Part shown: piece by piece, positions 1 to 8,577 of the stretch
How positions within the stretch are numbered: position 1 is the first letter of the stretch
Layout: every line of letters begins with the position of its first letter
Notes under the pieces: model-generated
Seen by the model: only the letters and a program-made list of their open reading frames with translations
What the model was told of the DNA's origin: nothing
The model's database searches: none
Made by a program: the position numbers and the translations under genes
NCBI RefSeq assembly: GCF_022758235.1
Contig: NZ_JALEBG010000001.1
Coordinates: 2,666,001 to 2,730,000 of the forward strand
DNA from: Pontibacter liquoris
Lineage (GTDB): Bacteria; Bacteroidota; Bacteroidia; Cytophagales; Hymenobacteraceae
DNA length: 64,000 bases
Direction of reading: 5' to 3'

Positions 1-637
1 CCAGCACTTTCCAGATGCGGGCGGGCACTGTTATCCGGCCGTTGTCTATGGTTTTGGCAAAGCCATTACTGCCCGTACCTCCCTGGCCATAGCTGCCCAT
101 CACCACATATACTTCCATGCCTGCCGCTACCAATGCACGGGTATAATCCTCCAGGTTCGCCCATGTCTGCTGGTTGTTATTTGGAGCCTGCGGAATCATG
201 TTGGTCATCAGAAAGGTGGCTGCATTGCTTTCTACGGAGTTTGTCCGGTCTGCTGAAGGCGTGTTATGCCCGCGATCGAAGCCACTGCCCCTGTACGCCG
301 AGGCACTTACCTGGTACCAGCCTTCCGGCAAAGCAGGATCCGGGCGAAAGTTATCCTGCCGTTCGGCCGAACCCAGCCACTGCCTGCTCACATGCCAGCT
401 CACCCAGTTCGGCGTGCCGCGCTGCCGGCTATAGGAAAGCGCAAACTGCGGCTTTAGCAGCAGGAAGTTGTTCTCCTGGGTGGCACTGGCGGTAGCGCCG
501 CTGGGGTTTCCCAATAGCAACTGCTCCTGCTCCGGGGTGATTGTCTTACCGGGTATTAACTGCGTTTCTTTACAGCCGGAAAGCAGCAGAAAGAGTACGA
601 GAATGTATTTGTAGGTTTGTTTAAAGGTCTTGCTCAT
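1..637 (-). CDS. DNA/RNA non-specific endonuclease lipoprotein (NUC1/EndoG type), C-terminus cut by window edge
   Basis: Translating the minus strand from the ATG at 637 gives an open frame running off the window start (about 212 residues visible). It opens with a lipoprotein signal (hydrophobic run ending LLSG, lipid-modified Cys22). DRGHNTPSADR at residues 121-131 is the hallmark of the beta-beta-alpha-metal nuclease family (EndoG, NucA, Serratia nuclease); His124 would be the general base, and the following NMIPQAPNNNQQTWANLE segment carries the Asn and Glu expected at the Mg2+ site. The family cuts DNA and RNA without sequence specificity. The signal suggests a nuclease tethered to the envelope, perhaps for nutrient scavenging. 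The terminal portion of the domain lies outside the window. Nearest neighbour on the same strand is the HExxH lipoprotein, separated by a terminator, so they are probably separate units. Confidence 0.85.
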   Translation of the reverse strand, partial: MSKTFKQTYKYILVLFLLLSGCKETQLIPGKTITPEQEQLLLGNPSGATASATQENNFLLLKPQFALSYSRQRGTPNWVSWHVSRQWLGSAERQDNFRPDPALPEGWYQVSASAYRGSGFDRGHNTPSADRTNSVESNAATFLMTNMIPQAPNNNQQTWANLEDYTRALVAAGMEVYVVMGSYGQGGTGSNGFAKTIDNGRITVPARIWKVL

Positions 638-846
638 GCTTAAAGTTAAGCAACAAGACCTTTGCAGCTGCCATGGAAGCAGCTATTACCCGGAAAGCTT
701 AAATCTTACATTCCTTAAATCCAGTAACGCTACAAAGTATAGTCTTTCAGGCGCAATTCTAGGAAGAAACATTGGAAACGTGCGGACACAAGCGGACGCT
801 CGCGCCGGAAAGGGCTGTTCGGCAAAACGCCCAAGTAGCTTCAAAA

Positions 847-882
847 AAAAGCGGGGTGAATACGTATATCCACCCCGCTTTT
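847..882 (-). terminator. Bidirectional Rho-independent-type terminator
   Basis: Inverted repeat GCGGGGTG (851-858) and CACCCCGC (871-878) with a 12-nt loop, flanked by A-rich sequence on the left and TTTT on the right. It lies just past the stop of the minus-strand metallopeptidase lipoprotein and would terminate it. A TATACTT heptamer overlaps its right edge. Confidence 0.75.
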
Positions 883-904
883 ATACTTTATATAATATCC
901 TTTA

Positions 905-2080
905 TCAAAGCTTTACAAGCGTAGGCAGCTGCGCTTCGAAGAGCCGTGTAAATTCCTGGCTGGTGAGGATGTGCCCTTGTTTTTGTGCACTATTTGCCAG
1001 GTTATAGCCCCATTCAGCAGCGGCCATGCGCTGTGTCGGCGTGCCATGGTGGCCCGTACTTGTAAAAGAACAATCGCCTATGTTAAAGAACACCTGCAAG
1101 AATTGCTGCACCCGCTTCCATTGCATCGAAGCGCCTCTTGCATGCGAGAGGTAGTAGGCTGAATAGGCATCTGCCATCAGTTCGGTTCTGCGGGTAGCCT
1201 CCGGGCTGCGGACGCCTTCAAACAGGTTTAGTTGAAACTGGATGTGGTGGCCAAATTCGTGCGCGAGAATAGCCTGTGGGGCAATGTCTCCATACCCGAG
1301 GGCAGAAAAAGCTTCCATAATGCCATCGCCCATAATGATCTTATCCGGTATGTTGGCGTATGGTTGGTAGTTAAATCCTTTAATGGCAAAGGCATTAAAA
1401 GTAAAAATAGGATGATCACCCCCTCTGTACTGCGGGAACACCTTTACCAATTCTACCACGATATCAGCCAGGTTGGCTGCTAAGGAGGGACTTAAGCCAT
1501 ACACGGCAACATAGGTTCTGATGATCTTATCTCTGTCCTGCAGCATGTTTCCATGCATGGCAGCCAGTACAATGTCGTCTGATTGAATATTCCAGAAACG
1601 TTTCAGATCCTTGAACGCTTTCGTTACCTGGTGTGTATATTCTCCATCTACGCCGAAATACTGGTTCTCAGAGCTGTTTTCAAACACGTAGGCTTCATAC
1701 GTGGGCAGATCGAGCATCGCAAAATCAAGCACATACCCTATTATCTCCGCGTTCCAGTCAGCCAGTTGTTTATCCAGCCATACGTTCATAGGGGTATTTG
1801 CATCGCAGGGAGTGGGTTCTATGGCCAGCGCACTACGGACCAGGTCCCGGTAGTGCGCATCGGTTTGTAATAACTGCGCAGAACTTTGCCTGAGTTGTTC
1901 TTCAAAGCCCGCCGGCAGCGAAGCGCGCAAGCGGCTGAGCTTTTCTGCGGATGCTTTTGAAACTTGATTTGCCTGAATGGTAGACGCAGGGTTTACGGTG
2001 CTGTCGATCTCTTTATCGCAACCGGTCAGAAGGAAAAAAGAAAAGGCGAGGAAAGCCGTCAGGAGTCTGAAGTGTTTCAT
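905..2080 (-). CDS. Secreted lipoprotein zinc metallopeptidase-like protein (HExxH)
   Basis: 391 residues. N-terminal lipoprotein signal ends LLTG before Cys21, placing it in the envelope. The HEFGHH motif at residues 274-279 is a zincin HExxH site (His274, Glu275, His278). Downstream TELMADAYSAYY supplies a Glu suitable as third zinc ligand, an arrangement like the neutral zinc metallopeptidases of the YpfJ/KPN_02809 type, although I cannot assign a named subfamily. Residues 60-250 show no motif I recognise. The substrate is unknown. It stands alone between the terminator at 847-882 and a 1.1-kb gene-free gap. The start at 2080 fits because the signal peptide begins there. Confidence 0.7.
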   Translation of the reverse strand: MKHFRLLTAFLAFSFFLLTGCDKEIDSTVNPASTIQANQVSKASAEKLSRLRASLPAGFEEQLRQSSAQLLQTDAHYRDLVRSALAIEPTPCDANTPMNVWLDKQLADWNAEIIGYVLDFAMLDLPTYEAYVFENSSENQYFGVDGEYTHQVTKAFKDLKRFWNIQSDDIVLAAMHGNMLQDRDKIIRTYVAVYGLSPSLAANLADIVVELVKVFPQYRGGDHPIFTFNAFAIKGFNYQPYANIPDKIIMGDGIMEAFSALGYGDIAPQAILAHEFGHHIQFQLNLFEGVRSPEATRRTELMADAYSAYYLSHARGASMQWKRVQQFLQVFFNIGDCSFTSTGHHGTPTQRMAAAEWGYNLANSAQKQGHILTSQEFTRLFEAQLPTLVKL

Positions 2081-3181
2081 AGAATTGTCTTTTGATTAAA
2101 TTGATGGGAGATAAACCGGTAGTAGTTGGCAGCTAAGTATAAACAGAAGGCATACCGCACTACATGGCTATGAAAGCTATAAGGTACAAATTTTACTTTT
2201 TAATTGACTTATTAAAAGTATTAATTGTACTAACAAAGCACATAATCTTAGTAAACGTTCCTAAAATGAAAGGGAACCACTGCTTTCACCTTCTGAAAGC
2301 TTCTGCTTGGCTAGCAATAGAATTTGAATCGAATACTAACTAAACAGGTTTAGAGATTGCTATAACTGGCTGCTGCCGCTGATGGGAAACATGGCGGTTG
2401 AATTTCACACCAAAGCAGGTGAAGCAAAACCGTACCCTTTATACAAGCAGGGAGATTGAAGTATTATGACACTCGCCTAAAGACTTATTTGAACATAAAG
2501 GCAGAAAATGATCATGCTGCTTTGCCGGTATAGCCTTAAAATCCATGATCGTTCTTACTTCTTATCTTAGGCAAGTATAAGTAGCCTTCTTGTACAGGAC
2601 TGCACGTAAACCTAAGTTGAAAAACAGCGAGCGAAAACCTGGATAATCAACAACTAATACAAACTTACGCCGTTGTAAATTATTGATAGATAACTTATTA
2701 ACCAAAATTTATATTACTACACACTATGCCGCCTTTTATACTAACAGCAGTTTAAACTGCCTCTTTTCAAACTGACATGAGGAACTCCCAGCAGGTAATC
2801 CCGCCCGGGATGCCATGCCTGTTAGAGTAGCATAATCACTCCCCCTTCTCTCCATAGATTCTGAAGCAAAAATTTCTATACCTTCTACCTTCTAAACCGT
2901 CCCTTTTTATCTGTATCTACCTTTTCCTGCCATTGAGAAGGTGCAAACTATACTCCCAGTAATGAGGTCTCGCTACCTTTTGCCTGCATCTCCCGGCCTG
3001 TTCAGACTGCTAAGCGCAATATGCTGAAATAAGGCTCCTGTTATTGACTTCGCCGCAATTCATCATACCTCATTTCCAGACAATCACATACCTCCGGAAT
3101 TTACTTGCCTGCAATGTAAAGCGCCGGAAAGCGAATAGCGTCGCTCCAGTTTAAAAGTTATCAGGTTAAATTTTAATCATT
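2081..3181. other. Long gene-free gap (1.1 kb)
   Basis: A/T-richer than the flanking genes and with stop codons in all frames. It separates two divergent genes and must hold their promoters, but I could not pick convincing promoter pairs. Two AAGTATA heptamers occur (2135, 2573). I see no tRNA, no strong hairpin and no recognisable gene remnant. Confidence 0.5.
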
Positions 3182-4801
3182 ATGAAGAAAACAATACTTC
3201 TGCTTATGAGCATCCTGCTCTTCAGCAACTATAAATTAATGGCACAAAATTGGGTAAATGGGGGCAACACCCTCAGCGCCAATGGCCGGTTGGGCATCAA
3301 TAGCAACTTCTCGCTTATTTTTGAGACCAATAACACCGAACGCGGCAGAATAACCAATGGCGGCAACTGGGGAATAGGCACCAGTAGCCCCGGCGCTAAG
3401 TTGCAGGTAAACAGCGCTTCTGGCGCCAGTGCTTTTCGGGCCAGCGTAAACGGCTCTACCAAACTGCTGGTGCACAGTGGTGGTGGCGTATCGGTTGGCA
3501 GTAGTTTAACTCCTCCGGCCAATGGCTTATATGTATCCGGCAATGCCGGTTTCGGCATAACCTCTCCTGGGGCAAAGGTCCATATCAACAGTGCTGCCGG
3601 CCAGTATCCCTTAAGAGTTCAGTCAAATAATTTAACGGGTCTGTTGGTGCATGATAACCTGGGTGTCTCTGTAGGAAGCGCTGCTATTCCGCCGCCCAAT
3701 GGCTTGTCTGTTAACAACAGCCTAATTGTTAATAATGGTGGAATTACGAGCACCAATACATCCTCTACAGGTAATGGGGTTTATGGTAAAGGATACTATG
3801 GTTTATATGGTGTAGGTAGTAATGTGGGTGTTTTTGGCAATGGTGGCACCTATGGTGTATATGGTTTCAATAATAACAGTTCCGGTGGTACCGGGGTTTA
3901 TGGCTCGGGTATAACGTTTGGGGTACAGGGAAATGTTTCAACTGCTTCGGCGTATGGTGTAGGTGCTATTTCAACACAATCTATAGGGCTATATGCCTAC
4001 ACCGGTAACACAGCCTCCTATGCCGGTTACTTTATTGGCAGGGTTTACAGCAGCGGTGGTTACCTGTCGCCTTCTGACCGCAAACTCAAGCAAAATATTT
4101 CCGAATTAGGCAGCGCCATGGACATCATCAATAAATTGCAGCCAAAGACCTACGAGTACCGCCAGGATGGCACCTATAAGCAGATGAACCTGCCCAAAGG
4201 AAAACAGTATGGCCTGATCGCGCAGGAGGTGGAGCAGGTGCTGCCCGATCTGGTAACTGAAGCAACTTATAATGCTGCAAGAACAATACCCGATAAGCAA
4301 GCTGTAGCTCCTGATGCTACACAGCCAACTGCAACTGGCATGCAAACCCAGCAGCCTGCAGCACAAAATCAGGGAGAAGAGATAGCCTTTAAAGCAGTAA
4401 ACTATACCGAGCTGATCCCGATACTGGTGAAAGCCATACAGGAACAGCAGCAGGAAAACGACCTCTTAAAGGATCGGATTGCAAAGCTGGAAGCCGCAGT
4501 AAGCGCACAAAGTAATGGTAGCAAGGGGATGGGGAATGATATACCAGGTGCATCGCTGGAACAGAACTATCCCAATCCTTTTGACCAGAGCACCACGTTC
4601 CGTTATACAATACCAGCCGGCGCAACAGGTCAGATCCTGATCCACGAAGTGGCAACAGGCAGGCTGGTCCGAAGCCTGGAGGCACCGGCCAGCGGAGAGG
4701 CACAGCTCCATGCAGGTGATCTAAAGCCGGGTATTTATACCTATACCTTAACCGTGAACGGACAAGTGGCCGCCTATAAAACCATGATGCTGAACAAGTA
4801 A
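3182..4801 (+). CDS. Secreted S74/intramolecular-chaperone protein with T9SS sorting domain
   Basis: 539 residues. Signal peptide residues 1-21 (cleavage after LMA). The body to about residue 285 is Gly/Asn/Ser-rich with repeated GVYG/GLYG units, typical of beta-rich fibre or adhesin stalks. At about 295, SDRKLKQNI begins a peptidase S74 (phage tail-spike intramolecular chaperone) domain, including YGLIAQEVEQVLPD; the Ser and Lys of SDxxxK are those used for autocleavage in phage homologues. Residues about 463-539 (NYPNPF... then GIYTYTL near the end) form a type A T9SS C-terminal sorting domain. Inference: a trimeric surface or secreted fibre. Autocleavage would release the C-terminal part together with the sorting signal, which makes the combination odd. 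It ends at a strong terminator. Confidence 0.85.
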   Translation: MKKTILLLMSILLFSNYKLMAQNWVNGGNTLSANGRLGINSNFSLIFETNNTERGRITNGGNWGIGTSSPGAKLQVNSASGASAFRASVNGSTKLLVHSGGGVSVGSSLTPPANGLYVSGNAGFGITSPGAKVHINSAAGQYPLRVQSNNLTGLLVHDNLGVSVGSAAIPPPNGLSVNNSLIVNNGGITSTNTSSTGNGVYGKGYYGLYGVGSNVGVFGNGGTYGVYGFNNNSSGGTGVYGSGITFGVQGNVSTASAYGVGAISTQSIGLYAYTGNTASYAGYFIGRVYSSGGYLSPSDRKLKQNISELGSAMDIINKLQPKTYEYRQDGTYKQMNLPKGKQYGLIAQEVEQVLPDLVTEATYNAARTIPDKQAVAPDATQPTATGMQTQQPAAQNQGEEIAFKAVNYTELIPILVKAIQEQQQENDLLKDRIAKLEAAVSAQSNGSKGMGNDIPGASLEQNYPNPFDQSTTFRYTIPAGATGQILIHEVATGRLVRSLEAPASGEAQLHAGDLKPGIYTYTLTVNGQVAAYKTMMLNK

Positions 4802-4836
4802 AGTTCTCCCCTCCGGCTAAGCCGCATAGCGCCATC

Positions 4837-4882
4837 AAGTATAAAAGGCCTGCCCCGACAACAGGGCAGGCCTATTATACTT
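4837..4882. terminator. Terminator hairpin with AAGTATAA arms
   Basis: Perfect 10-bp stem AGGCCTGCCC (4846-4855) and GGGCAGGCCT (4864-4873), extended after one mismatch by AAGTATAA (4837-4844) pairing with TTATACTT (4875-4882). It lies just past the stop of the S74/T9SS gene and upstream of the convergent ABC-F stop, so it may serve both. Confidence 0.8.
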
Positions 4883-4980
4883 GTATGCCTTCTTATACTA
4901 TCGTGTCATAAGGTAAAGCCGTAAAGGATACCCGCAGCTTCTCATATCTAAGTATAACCCGGGTTCCAGGCGGGTATGAT

Positions 4981-6624
4981 TTACTTTGCAGTCGTTCTTT
5001 CGATCTCCCGCAGATTTTCCAGCTTCTTATTTCGCAGGAAGCCGTTGATATCTTCGAAGTGCTCGCGAATGCGCTTGTTGCCAAATTCAAATACTTTGGT
5101 GGCCAGCCCGTCCAGAAAATCCCTGTCGTGCGACACAAGTATGATTGTGCCGTCAAACGCTTTGAGTGCATCCTTCAGAATATCCTTTGTTTTGATGTCG
5201 AGGTGGTTAGTCGGTTCGTCCAGGATCAGCAGGTTTACCGGTTGCAGCAACAGCTTGATCATGGCCAGGCGCGTTTTTTCGCCTCCGGAAAGCACCTTCA
5301 CTTTCTTCTCCACCGTTTCGCCGCTGAACATAAAAGCACCCAGTAAGTCCTTCACCCGGGTGCGCACGTCGCCGATGGCAATTTCGTCTATGGTCTGGAA
5401 CACGGTCAGGTTCTCGTCGAGCAGCGAGGCCTGGTTCTGGGCAAAATACCCGATCATGCTGTTATGGCCCAGTTGCAGCTTACCGTCGTAGTCCAGCTCG
5501 CCCATAATGGCTTTTACCAGCGTCGATTTACCTTCGCCGTTCTTCCCGACAAAGGCCACCTTCTCGCCGCGGTTAATGGTAAGCGAGGCATCCTGGAAAA
5601 CAGTATAGTCGCCATACTTCTTAGTGAGTCCCTCCACAATAACCGGGTAATTGCCCGAGCGCGGCGCCGGCGGAAACTTGAGGTTAAGCGCCGAGGTATC
5701 TACTTCGTCCACCTCAATGATTTCCATCTTTTCCAGCATCTTCACCCGCGACTGCACCTGCAGGGTTTTGGAGTAAGTGCCTTTAAAGCGATCGATAAAG
5801 GCCTGAATATCGGCCATCTCTTTCTGCTGGTCTTCGAACTGTTTTTGCTGCTGCTCGCGGCGCTCTTTCCGGAGCTGCAGGTATTGGCTATAGTTTACCT
5901 TGTAGTCGTAGATGCGGCCCATCGTTACCTCGATGGTGCGGTTGGTGATATTGTCGACAAAAGTCTTATCGTGCGAGATCACGATCACGGCTTTGGCATT
6001 GTTCACCAGGAAATCTTCCAGCCACTGAATCGATTCAATATCCAGGTGGTTGGTCGGCTCATCAAGCAAAATCAGGTCGGGCTGTTGCAGCAGGATCTTG
6101 GCCAGCTCGATACGCATGCGCCAGCCACCACTAAACTCTTTGGTAGGGCGGTTGAGGTCCGCGCGCGAAAAGCCCAGGCCTTTCAGCGTTTTTTCAACCT
6201 CGGCGTCGTAGTTGATCTCTTCTACCGAATAGTATTTCTCGCTCAGCTCCGATACCTGCTCGATGATAGCATAATATTCCTCGGATTCGTAGTCGGTACG
6301 TGTTTCGAGCTCAGAGTTAAGATGCTCCATCTGCTTTTTCATCTCCAGGATCTTGGCAAAAGCTTTGGAGGCTTCCTCAAATACCGTACAGTCATCGTTG
6401 GTGAGCAAGTGCTGCGGCAGGTAAGCGATAATGGCCTCTTTCGGGGCAGATACCTTTCCGCGGGTAGGCTTGTTTACGCCGGCAATTACCTTTAATAAGG
6501 TCGATTTTCCTGCTCCATTTTTACCCATCAGGGCAATCCGGTCGTTCTCGTTGATGTTAAAAGTAACATTGCTGAAAAGCGCTGCCCCGTTAAACTCAAC
6601 TGCAACCGCGTCTACTGAAATCAT
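4981..6624 (-). CDS. ABC-F family ATPase (ribosome-associated translation factor type)
   Basis: 547 residues with two ABC ATPase domains in one chain and no membrane segment, the ABC-F arrangement (EttA/Uup/YbiT). First Walker A GKNGAGKST at 34-42, signature FSGGWRMRIELAK, Walker B LILLDEPTNHLD; second Walker A GKNGEGKST, signature LSGGEKTRLAMIK, Walker B LLILDEPTNHLD. A charged Glu/Gln/Lys-rich linker between them corresponds to the P-site tRNA interaction motif. ABC-F proteins act on the ribosome, resolving stalled states or giving ribosome protection. Subtype cannot be fixed from sequence alone; no resistance-type context is visible. It is a single-gene unit with its own promoter-like element just upstream. 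Confidence 0.92.
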   Translation of the reverse strand: MISVDAVAVEFNGAALFSNVTFNINENDRIALMGKNGAGKSTLLKVIAGVNKPTRGKVSAPKEAIIAYLPQHLLTNDDCTVFEEASKAFAKILEMKKQMEHLNSELETRTDYESEEYYAIIEQVSELSEKYYSVEEINYDAEVEKTLKGLGFSRADLNRPTKEFSGGWRMRIELAKILLQQPDLILLDEPTNHLDIESIQWLEDFLVNNAKAVIVISHDKTFVDNITNRTIEVTMGRIYDYKVNYSQYLQLRKERREQQQKQFEDQQKEMADIQAFIDRFKGTYSKTLQVQSRVKMLEKMEIIEVDEVDTSALNLKFPPAPRSGNYPVIVEGLTKKYGDYTVFQDASLTINRGEKVAFVGKNGEGKSTLVKAIMGELDYDGKLQLGHNSMIGYFAQNQASLLDENLTVFQTIDEIAIGDVRTRVKDLLGAFMFSGETVEKKVKVLSGGEKTRLAMIKLLLQPVNLLILDEPTNHLDIKTKDILKDALKAFDGTIILVSHDRDFLDGLATKVFEFGNKRIREHFEDINGFLRNKKLENLREIERTTAK

Positions 6625-6643
6625 ATGCGTTATTTTAAGGCTG

Positions 6644-6651
6644 CAAAGATA
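6644..6651 (-). promoter_or_regulatory. Bacteroidota -7 promoter element for the ABC-F gene
   Basis: On the minus strand this reads TATCTTTG, an exact match to the Bacteroidota sigma -7 consensus TAnnTTTG, 20 bp upstream of the ATG at 6624. No clear TTTG -33 box is present at the expected distance, so the call rests on the -7 box and its position. Confidence 0.5.
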
Positions 6652-6764
6652 CTACATATTTCTGCGTATGTATCAGAACTTTAAAACAACTATTTAAGGC
6701 GCTGCAAGAGGTTAGTTTGGTAAAACTCCTGGCCAGGTACAGTTTACTGTCTCGGTTCTGATGC

Positions 6765-7631
6765 CTATACTTGAAACGCTTCAATTTCGGTAACCGGAAC
6801 ATTTCTACTCCCTATAGGATAGAAGGCAGCGGCCCTGCAGGTAGTGGTGGTTGCGAAAGTATGCGGGGCTGTCGTATCCATTTTCGTTGTCTCCGCCCCG
6901 CGCGTTGTTCCCTGCTCCTGGTTGTTACCGCAATTCCGAAGTCCGAACACAAGCAACACGACGGCAAGAGCCAACAATACCAGCCAGAGCCAGTTTGTCT
7001 TTTTTGCGGAAGGCGGTGGTACAGGGCGTCCGTTGGAGGGCGGGGAAGTTGGGGTAGCTATGACAGGTGCAGAGGTTGCCGTGGTGAGCGGTTCGGTTTG
7101 CCTTAAGTCGCCGAAGCCCGGCAACTCGGCCAAATCAGTTGGCAAGGCACTCCGGATGCCAGCATTTTGTTCTGAAAGAAAGCTGGCCAGTCCGCCTGCA
7201 TCCAGGTTTTCCGCTTTGGTCATTTTCCCTAAAAAGCCCAGCACCAACGGGCCGACATACTCCAGCACCGCGGTAGCCGAAGAAGCTTTAATGCCTGCCG
7301 AATGGCTGATGGTTGTTTGGACGGTAGCGAGGTTGCTGCCAAATATTTCTGATAAAAATTTGTTTCCGGCAGGCATGTGGCTGCCCGGTCCGCCAGGCAC
7401 GGTGTTGTCCATATCCAGGAGCGTACTGCCGCCATCGTGCCGGATGTGGTTGTAAACAGCGTTCCACGCGTCAGGCTTACCGGTTTTATTTTCAAGGCCA
7501 GCCAGAACGGCAGGCAAACCGGCCTCGAAGGCATTCGCAATGCCTGCTTCACTTTCCTCTAAATGGCTGCTGGTTTTGCTTATTAAATGTGGGGTTATAA
7601 ACCCTTGTAGCGACGCGAGTAGATCTGCCAT
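6765..7631 (-). CDS. DUF937 domain membrane protein
   Basis: 288 residues. The first 150 or so (MADLLASLQGFITPHL onward, with FEAGLPAVLAGLENKTG) match the DUF937 helical domain common in Bacteroidota. A Pro/Ser/Thr-rich stretch leads to one transmembrane helix at about 212-230 (WLWLVLLALAVVLLVFGL), followed by a short polar tail. Related proteins often continue into an OmpA-like domain after the helix; here only about 55 residues follow, so this is either a short family form or has lost that domain. Function is unknown. Alone between the ABC-F promoter region and a 946-bp gap. Confidence 0.65.
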   Translation of the reverse strand: MADLLASLQGFITPHLISKTSSHLEESEAGIANAFEAGLPAVLAGLENKTGKPDAWNAVYNHIRHDGGSTLLDMDNTVPGGPGSHMPAGNKFLSEIFGSNLATVQTTISHSAGIKASSATAVLEYVGPLVLGFLGKMTKAENLDAGGLASFLSEQNAGIRSALPTDLAELPGFGDLRQTEPLTTATSAPVIATPTSPPSNGRPVPPPSAKKTNWLWLVLLALAVVLLVFGLRNCGNNQEQGTTRGAETTKMDTTAPHTFATTTTCRAAAFYPIGSRNVPVTEIEAFQV

Positions 7632-8577
7632 ACTTTCTTTTTTAATTTGACAACACTAAATATTGTCTCATACAGCTTATATCCTATTAAGTTTCAGAAT
7701 CTTACAAGCGCTTCAAATGGCTAGCTACTACTTTTCAAAAGACTTCTGTTTAGAGCGAGATAAATTCAGCAACAAAGCTGGCCTGTGGTTAGACAAGTAT
7801 AACGCTTGCTTACCTGCTTATACTTGCCATGATGGGCTAACCGCTCATGAACCTGTCCTGGAAACTGAGCAATTGCATTATACAAAACCTCGTTAAAACT
7901 TACTACAAGCCCCTTTTATCATTTTCAGGAGGTGTATTGCAACCTGGCTATCGGTTATTGTCAGGGCTTCGCACAACACAGGATGGCAGCCTGCCCGCAA
8001 CGCGAAAACATCCTTTTATACTTGGTCGGCATCGGAGAATTGAAACCAGCAACGGGGATTTTGTCGTTGTTCGGAGCCTTCGAGGCCTGTGGCAGGACAG
8101 GGCAACAGGGGCGTACGTGCCGGGCGATTCTGGTGGTGCAAAGAGGTGCTTATGCCGGGGCTTTGGCCGGAAAGGAAACTTTGTTAAAATTTAATATTCT
8201 TTGCTTCAACTAGTTAGCATTTAAACAAGCATAAGTTGCATAACATCATCGAACTTTTATGAGGGAATAAAGTATTATATCACCGTAGTATATAGTTGAT
8301 TTCTATTTCTGCTATGGACTGATCAGATACAACCCTCAAGGATCATATCACCCACATGTTTGTTTTTCCCAATCTAGCCCTACTCCGGTTAAATTTATGT
8401 AACCGGAAAGCCGGATAGCAGCCTTTATGAGGTGCTTTTTAGCTATCCCCGCAACATGATAAATTCCGCGCGCCCACAACTCCTCCTTTCACTACCTACT
8501 ACCAGATCATCCTTTATCTTAACCAAGCTGGAAGGTGATAATGGTAAGTTCATACATGTATAGTAAAATAGTACAGC
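7632..8577. other. Gene-free gap with a G+C-richer core
   Basis: Flanks are A/T-rich, but about 7930-8180 is clearly G+C-richer, as coding DNA is here. Both strands hold short open frames in that core (for example plus strand 7932-8213) with no family match I recognise and no good start context. It could be a decayed gene or a structured RNA; I cannot decide. Three AAGTATA heptamers lie at 7795, 7817 and about 8020. Confidence 0.4.

Noticed and set aside
5464..6495. Long plus-strand open frame (343 codons) opposite the ABC-F gene
   Set aside because: The minus-strand frame has every ABC-F motif; the plus-strand frame is a shadow with Leu/His/Val-rich composition and no family match.
7663..7896. 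Small plus-strand open frame of 77 codons upstream of the G+C island
   Set aside because: A/T-rich, Cys-rich translation, no start signal; probably chance.
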